NCBI GenBank assembly: GCA_964607545.1
Contig: CAZSLV010000014.1
Coordinates: forward strand, 1 to 26,726
Reading direction: 5' to 3'
DNA length: 26,726 nucleotides
From: Gudongella sp964607545
GTDB lineage: Bacteria > Bacillota > Clostridia > Tissierellales > Tissierellaceae
Shown here piece after piece: positions 22,692 to 26,726 of this stretch (positions are counted from its first letter, which is position 1; each line of letters opens with the position of its first letter). Made by a program: the position numbers and the translations under genes. The notes beneath the pieces were generated by a model that was not told the origin of the DNA, made no database searches, and was given only the letters and a program-made list of their open reading frames with translations.

Positions 22692-23403
22692 TAGCTTTGA
22701 AGGTTTTTTAACCTGTATCCACAGGGCCTACTATACTAGGGAAGACCCAAATTATATTATTACAAGGGAAGAACAAATTGACCTTTTAATTAAAACCATA
22801 GAGGTAGAAACAGATTTAGAAAAATCTAAAAAGGTCTATAAGGCAATACAAGAAAAGATATCAAACCAAGCCCTAAGAAAGGTGTTTGTTGTCTTTTTAT
22901 CAGAAGAAAGTCAAATGGGCCTTATTATTTTAAATTACCTAAGGATAGGTTTTAAGATGGGACCAAAAGTGGATGACTACAACATTCACCCTGCAGTAGA
23001 TGAGATTGATAAGCTTTATAAGAAGGTCAGCCACGAAAGGCATAGGCTGTTAGGCCTTGCTAGATTTAAGGAATTAGAAAATGGCATATATTACTCCCAG
23101 CTTGAGCCTGATTACAATGTAATTTCTTTAATAGCCCCCCACTTTAGCCAAAGGCTAAAAAATGAAAGGTGGATTATCCACGATATTAAAAGGGGAATTG
23201 CTGTCTTTTACAATAAGAAAGAATGGGTTTTAAGAAACTTAGAAGAACCTGAAGACTTTATAATATCTGAAAAAGAAGAAGGATACCAAGATATGTGGAG
23301 GGAGTATTACAAACATATAAGTATAGGAAATCGAAAAAACACAAGGCAAAAGAAGGCCTATATGCCAACAAGATACTGGAAACACTTAGTTGAAATTACC
23401 TAA
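22660..23403 (+). CDS. TIGR03915/DUF4130-family DNA metabolism protein
   Basis: A 247-residue protein beginning MDKEIAYIYDNSFEGFLTCI, the recognisable start of the TIGR03915 family, with PHFSQRLKNERWIIHD and a basic C-terminus ending YMPTRYWKHLVEIT. It is the obligate-looking partner of the radical SAM protein: its ATG lies 32 bases inside that gene, with AGGAG at 22646-22650. In some genomes this family is fused at its C-terminus to a uracil-DNA glycosylase domain; that domain is absent here and the protein ends at normal unfused length. The molecular function is unknown; a role in handling damaged or modified DNA is inferred from partner and operator. Confidence 0.88.
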   Translation: MDKEIAYIYDNSFEGFLTCIHRAYYTREDPNYIITREEQIDLLIKTIEVETDLEKSKKVYKAIQEKISNQALRKVFVVFLSEESQMGLIILNYLRIGFKMGPKVDDYNIHPAVDEIDKLYKKVSHERHRLLGLARFKELENGIYYSQLEPDYNVISLIAPHFSQRLKNERWIIHDIKRGIAVFYNKKEWVLRNLEEPEDFIISEKEEGYQDMWREYYKHISIGNRKNTRQKKAYMPTRYWKHLVEIT

Positions 23404-23491
23404 TAAGCCATATTTGTAAGTAATATTTTCATTTAAGGGTATATGCCTACTATAGGAATAAAATACTTATAAATGAAATGGAGGAATATGG

Positions 23492-24634
23492 ATGTATAAA
23501 ATAGTAAATGACTTTCCACATGAAATTATGAATGAAGAAGGTTTATGCATTTCTCTTTATCAGCCAACCCATAGACATAGGCCAGAAAATAAGCAAGATT
23601 TAATTAGGTATGAAAACTTAGTTCAAAAAATCGAAAATTCTTTAAACAAAAGGTATAAGGACCAGGATATTAAGGAGATTATGAAGCCCTTTAAAGAAAT
23701 AGGTCAAGATAGGATCTTTTGGAATAACACGGCTGATGGCCTTGCCATATTATCTAATGGCAAGGAATGTATTGTATATAAATTGCAAAGGCAGGTTGAA
23801 GAATTGGCCCTTGTAAGTGATAGGTTTCACATTAAGCCCTTAATCAGGTATTTCCAATCTTCAGATAGGTACCATTTACTAGGATTAGATATGAAATACT
23901 TTACCCTATATGAAGGTAATAGGTATGGTTTTGAAGAAGTAGACCTTGACCCAGATATACCAAGGTCCCTAGAAGAAGTCCTTGGTGAAGATCAAACTGA
24001 GCCTTATTTAAATCCAGGAGCTTATGGAGGAGCAGGTGCTACCCCAATGTTTCATGGTCACGGTGGAAGAAAAGATGAAATTGACATAGATACACAAAGG
24101 TATTTTAGGTATGTTGATAAGTTTGTATTAGATAATTATTCTAACCCTATGAAAATACCCCTAATCCTTGTGGCCCTAGATGAACACCATGGTTTATTTA
24201 ACAATATAAGTCACAATTCCTTTTTATTAAGCGATGGTGTTAAGCAAGATTATAAAAGCTTAGACTTAGACCAACTTAAAAAAAGTGCCTGGGAGATAAT
24301 CGAACCCTTCTACCTAGAAAAAACTAAGAAGCTAGTAGACAACTATAAGGTACAAAGGTCTAAATTTTTAGGATCTGATGATGTTTCAGAAGTATCCAGG
24401 GCTGTAGTTGAAAATAGGGTGGATACAGTCTTATTAGAGGCAGATAAATTTATACAGGGAAGAATCAACAAAGTGACAGGTGAGTTGATAAGAGAGGATA
24501 CAAGCGGGTCTGATTATGACAATGTACTTGATGAAATAGCTAAAATGGTCCTTGAAAACAAGGGGGAAGTCCTTGTTCTACCAAAGGAAAGGATGCCAAG
24601 TACAAGTGGACTAGCAGCCATTTATAGGTTTTAA
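23492..24634 (+). CDS. Bacterial archaeo-eukaryotic release factor-like protein (baeRF type)
   Basis: A 380-residue cytosolic protein with the baeRF-like N-terminal pattern CISLYQPTHRHRPENKQD (19-36), a strand with Y-x-P-T-H-R then a long helix. A middle region (about 100-215) and a C-terminal region containing LVALDEHHGLFNNIS (about 227-241) and VDTVLLEADKF (about 310-320) match the eRF1/Pelota-like three-domain plan. GGAGG lies about eight bases before the ATG. Families of this type have been proposed to act in ribosome rescue or translation stress, mainly by comparative analysis. The GGAGATP segment at 180-186 is a Gly-rich loop, not the GGQ of true release factors. It sits alone between the repair pair and ung. 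Confidence 0.7.
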   Translation: MYKIVNDFPHEIMNEEGLCISLYQPTHRHRPENKQDLIRYENLVQKIENSLNKRYKDQDIKEIMKPFKEIGQDRIFWNNTADGLAILSNGKECIVYKLQRQVEELALVSDRFHIKPLIRYFQSSDRYHLLGLDMKYFTLYEGNRYGFEEVDLDPDIPRSLEEVLGEDQTEPYLNPGAYGGAGATPMFHGHGGRKDEIDIDTQRYFRYVDKFVLDNYSNPMKIPLILVALDEHHGLFNNISHNSFLLSDGVKQDYKSLDLDQLKKSAWEIIEPFYLEKTKKLVDNYKVQRSKFLGSDDVSEVSRAVVENRVDTVLLEADKFIQGRINKVTGELIREDTSGSDYDNVLDEIAKMVLENKGEVLVLPKERMPSTSGLAAIYRF

Positions 24635-24638
24635 TGAT

Positions 24639-24661
24639 AGCCGCCTTAAATATAGGCGGCT
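24639..24661 (+). terminator. Hairpin after the baeRF-like gene
   Basis: AGCCGCCT (24639-24646) pairs perfectly with AGGCGGCT (24654-24661), loop of seven, five bases after the stop. The tail is TTAATATAT, only weakly T-rich, so termination may be partial. Confidence 0.6.
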
Positions 24662-24694
24662 TTAATATATAAAGGAAAAATTACCAATTAAAGG

Positions 24695-24711
24695 TATAAT
24701 TATAGTATAAT
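24695..24711 (+). promoter_or_regulatory. Possible -10 region for ung
   Basis: Two TATAAT hexamers occur at 24695-24700 and 24706-24711, after the hairpin. A -35-like TTACCA at 24681-24686 is 19 bases from the second, longer than ideal. No LexA box is visible here. Confidence 0.35.
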
Positions 24712-24760
24712 GGACATATTAATTAAAAATAAATCTTAAAATTTACAATTGAGGTGGAGA

Positions 24761-25459
24761 ATGAAAAAAATATTTGAAAATACTTGGCAAGACATCCTAG
24801 AAGAGGAAATGAAAAAGCCTTATTATTTGAAGTTAAGAGAAGACTTAATCAAGGAATACAGGACAAGGAGGATTTATCCTGACAAGCACGATATATTTAA
24901 TGCCCTACACCTTACTGATTATAAGGATGTAAAGGCTGTAATCCTAGGTCAAGACCCCTACCATGGAAGAGGTCAAGCCCATGGTTTGGCCTTTAGTGTA
25001 ATGCCAGGTATCCCTACACCCCCTTCCCTTGAGAATATATACAAGGAATTAAAGGATGATTTGGGTTACCCTATCCCAAAACATGGCCACCTAGTAAAGT
25101 GGGCTAAAGAGGGAGTTTTACTTATGAATACAGTTTTAACAGTAAGGGAGGGTCAGCCTAATACTCACAAGAACTTAGGGTGGGAAAACTTTACTGATTC
25201 AATTATAAGTATCTTAAATAAAAGGGAAAAGCCCATGGTATTTATACTTTGGGGGGCAAATGCTATAAAAAAAGAATCCAATATTGATATAGAAAAACAC
25301 TTGATAATAAAATCTCCCCACCCTAGTCCACTTGCTGCATATAGGGGATTTTTTGGAAGCAAACCATTTTCAAGAACTAATGAATTCTTAGTAAAAACTG
25401 GACAGGACCCTATTGATTGGAGATTGGATGTAAACTTGGAGGAAAATGATGGAATTTAA
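24761..25459 (+). CDS. ung: Uracil-DNA glycosylase, family 1
   Basis: A 232-residue enzyme that removes uracil from DNA, starting base-excision repair. Motif A GQDPYHGRGQAHG (63-75) has catalytic D65 and Y67; motif B HPSPLAAYRGFFG (187-199) has H187 and the DNA-intercalating leucine L191; SKPFSRTN (200-207) completes the fold. Length is typical. The frame opens at a TTG at 24749, but GAGGTGGA at 24751-24758 is a ribosome site for the ATG at 24761. It overlaps the next gene by about 11-14 bases. It is a separate, complete family-1 enzyme near the radical SAM pair, whose family is known for a uracil-glycosylase link. Confidence 0.97.
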   Translation: MKKIFENTWQDILEEEMKKPYYLKLREDLIKEYRTRRIYPDKHDIFNALHLTDYKDVKAVILGQDPYHGRGQAHGLAFSVMPGIPTPPSLENIYKELKDDLGYPIPKHGHLVKWAKEGVLLMNTVLTVREGQPNTHKNLGWENFTDSIISILNKREKPMVFILWGANAIKKESNIDIEKHLIIKSPHPSPLAAYRGFFGSKPFSRTNEFLVKTGQDPIDWRLDVNLEENDGI

Positions 25460-26207
25460 CAACATTATTGAAAAAAAAGAATATATAAAGGGAATTCCCC
25501 TTATAATAATGAGGCCTCTTGATGAGAGGCAGGTTTATCCTACAATAATTTTTTATCATGGGTGGACTTCAAAGAAAGAATCTCAAAGGTTTAGGGGGTA
25601 TATTTTAGCTAGTCTAGGCTATCAAGTTGTAATACCAGATGCCATCCTTCACGGGGAAAGGGGACAAATAGATTATTATGCAAAGGAAAATGCTGGCAGG
25701 TTCTGGGAGGTAGTTTTACAAAACTTAAATGAATTTAAGGACTTATCCCAAGGCTTAATTAAAGACCACCAGGCGGATAAGGATAGGATAGGGATTTCTG
25801 GCCACTCTATGGGTGGATTTACTAGTAGTGGAATACTTGCTGATAATAAGGATGTAAAGACTGCAGTAATTGTAAATGGTTCTTTTGATTGGGAAAAGAG
25901 CAATGAAATATTTAAAAGAACTTTAGGAATAAATGAAGCACCTTATTTTAAGGATTTAGAAAAAAGACTTTTAAAGGCAAATCCAGCAAATAAAATAGAA
26001 TCATTGGTAGAAAGGCCCCTCTTAATCCTACATGGGGGAGCGGATATGGTTGTAGATATAAATCCACAAAGAGAATTTTATGAAAAATTAAGAGGGGCTT
26101 ATAAAAACTCAGAAGACTTAAAAATGCTTGTGTATGAAAACTTAGGTCACTTTATGAGTGTAAATATGGTTGAAGAAATGAGTAAATGGTTTAATAAATA
26201 CCTTTAA
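25449..26207 (+). CDS. Alpha/beta-hydrolase, esterase/dienelactone-hydrolase-like
   Basis: About 252 residues. The nucleophile elbow is GHSMGG with Ser120, the acid is probably Asp199 in LHGGADMVVD and the base His234 in ENLGHFMS. An oxyanion-hole strand IIFYHGWTSKKE precedes them. This is a complete cytosolic serine hydrolase of the YitV/YtaP-like esterase type with no signal peptide. ATGs at 25446 and 25449 are both possible; TTGGAGG at 25436-25442 gives better spacing for 25449. It overlaps the end of ung by 11 bases and is cotranscribed with it. The substrate is unknown. Confidence 0.85.
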   Translation: MEFNNIIEKKEYIKGIPLIIMRPLDERQVYPTIIFYHGWTSKKESQRFRGYILASLGYQVVIPDAILHGERGQIDYYAKENAGRFWEVVLQNLNEFKDLSQGLIKDHQADKDRIGISGHSMGGFTSSGILADNKDVKTAVIVNGSFDWEKSNEIFKRTLGINEAPYFKDLEKRLLKANPANKIESLVERPLLILHGGADMVVDINPQREFYEKLRGAYKNSEDLKMLVYENLGHFMSVNMVEEMSKWFNKYL

Positions 26208-26217
26208 ATTTTATAAT

Positions 26218-26508
26218 TTAAGCTAGAAAATAAAGATAAAAATAGTATAAGAAAATAAAATTTAAGATTAGTATCAAGGGAAGGCCTATTTGAAACTTGG
26301 CCTTTTTTGTTTTATGAGAAAACTTATACATGCCAAGTAAAGACCCTAAGCCTCCACCAAGTAAAGAAACCATAAGTAGTTTTCCCTCAGAAACCCTCCA
26401 TGCATTTTTCTTAGATAAGGACTTATCCTTTCTAAATAAGAAAAATGCGTATAAATTTATAAAAAATGTATAAACTGATATTAGTAAAATCAAATCATCC
26501 TTATTCAA
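26218..26508 (-). CDS. DUF1294-family small membrane protein
   Basis: About 96 residues with three hydrophobic helices and the DUF1294 signature: FRKDKSLSKKNAWRVSE, then LLGGGLGSLLGMYKFSHKTKK, then a C-terminal helix (the middle stretch shown is a little over one motif and marks the family). The frame can open at TTG 26523 (101 residues) or TTG 26508. GGGAG at 26521-26517 has correct spacing only for 26508, and a TATAAT at 26533-26528 would make 26523 almost leaderless, so 26508 is preferred. The function is unknown. It is convergent with the hydrolase gene, ten bases between stops. Confidence 0.8.
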   Translation of the reverse strand: MNKDDLILLISVYTFFINLYAFFLFRKDKSLSKKNAWRVSEGKLLMVSLLGGGLGSLLGMYKFSHKTKKAKFQIGLPLILILNFIFLYYFYLYFLA

Positions 26509-26726
26509 AAGATCAACTCCCAATCCTATTATACTAAAAACTTTAATAAAATGCGATAAATAACAAATAGGTTACACTTTCTAAGGGCCTATAGTAAGAT
26601 AAAAGAACCTGTGGTAAAATACTAAGGTGAAATCCTTGATAGATTTTATATAATCCAGGGTATATTTTCATTAGAATAAGAAAATAAAAGGAAGTTTACC
26701 TCCCTGGTGGCATGGTTTTTTAGGAT
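26509..26726. other. Right-edge intergenic region, nothing certain
   Basis: About 200 bases with no convincing gene. There is a TATAAT (minus strand, 26533-26528) for the DUF1294 gene, and TGGTAAAAT around 26612-26620, an extended -10-like match pointing rightward. On the minus strand a short frame from the edge ends KLPFIFLF then stop, which could be the tail of a gene beyond the window or chance. Confidence 0.3.

Noticed and set aside
23171..23185. DnaA-box-like TTATCCACG inside the DUF4130 gene
   Set aside because: Imperfect, within a coding sequence and isolated; expected by chance. No origin-like cluster exists in the window.
26655..26707. CCAGGG/CCCTGG pairing near the right edge as a terminator or riboswitch
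   Set aside because: The arms are only six bases and are separated by 41 bases with no supporting inner structure; the window ends too soon to judge.

Overview
The window is AT-rich and packed with short-spaced genes that have strong Shine-Dalgarno sites (GGAGG types) and some TTG/GTG starts. The gene content is that of an anaerobic, low-GC Firmicute: a TRAP transporter under sigma-54 control, two MinD-type ATPases carrying ferredoxin domains, a RelQ-type alarmone synthetase, TrkAH, and the radical-SAM DNA-repair pair typical of clostridia. A member of Clostridia or Tissierellia is the best guess. The sequence alone does not fix the genus.

Layout. (1) 1-860 holds no convincing intact gene: degraded-looking membrane-protein fragments, a compact 71-bp inverted-repeat element (602-672), a terminator and a promoter. 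(2) 861-4666 (+) encodes a CDF metal exporter with a manganese-type ion site, then a GCS2-type glutamate-cysteine ligase and an abutting ATP-grasp ligase of the glutathionylspermidine synthase family, probably a two-step thiol-peptide pathway. (3) 4663-6699 (-) is a two-gene operon: a DUF308-like membrane protein with a cytosolic papain-like domain, and a small (p)ppGpp synthetase. (4) 6871-13389 (+) is a regulated uptake module: a histidine kinase with a periplasmic-binding-protein sensor, an NtrC-type activator, a well-formed -24/-12 promoter, and TRAP genes dctP, dctQ, dctM. A separately promoted Ldh_2-family dehydrogenase follows at 13508-14602. (5) 14635-17313 (-) is a five-gene NifX/MinD-ferredoxin/DUF5320 cluster resembling the ORP-type loci of anaerobes, driven by a TTGACA/TATAAT promoter. 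A divergent ThiF/MoeB-like gene sits beside it. (6) 18340-21145 (+) is trkA-trkH, potassium uptake, with a short leader containing a terminator-like hairpin. (7) 21414-23403 (+) is the radical SAM (TIGR03916-like) plus TIGR03915/DUF4130-like DNA-repair pair, with a LexA box overlapping the -35 of its promoter. (8) 23492-26207 (+) holds a bacterial release-factor-1-like (baeRF-type) protein, family-1 uracil-DNA glycosylase and an alpha/beta hydrolase. (9) 26218-26508 (-) is a DUF1294 membrane protein.

Working together: the kinase and activator probably switch on TRAP import of an organic acid, which the neighbouring dehydrogenase may oxidise or reduce. The radical SAM pair and nearby ung suggest a DNA-damage neighbourhood, with SOS control visible for the first operon only. 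The least understood and most interesting parts are the GCS2/ATP-grasp pair, the papain-like membrane protein coupled to the alarmone synthetase, the ORP-like cluster and the SOS-boxed radical SAM operon. No tRNA, rRNA, CRISPR array, transposase or phage gene was seen.
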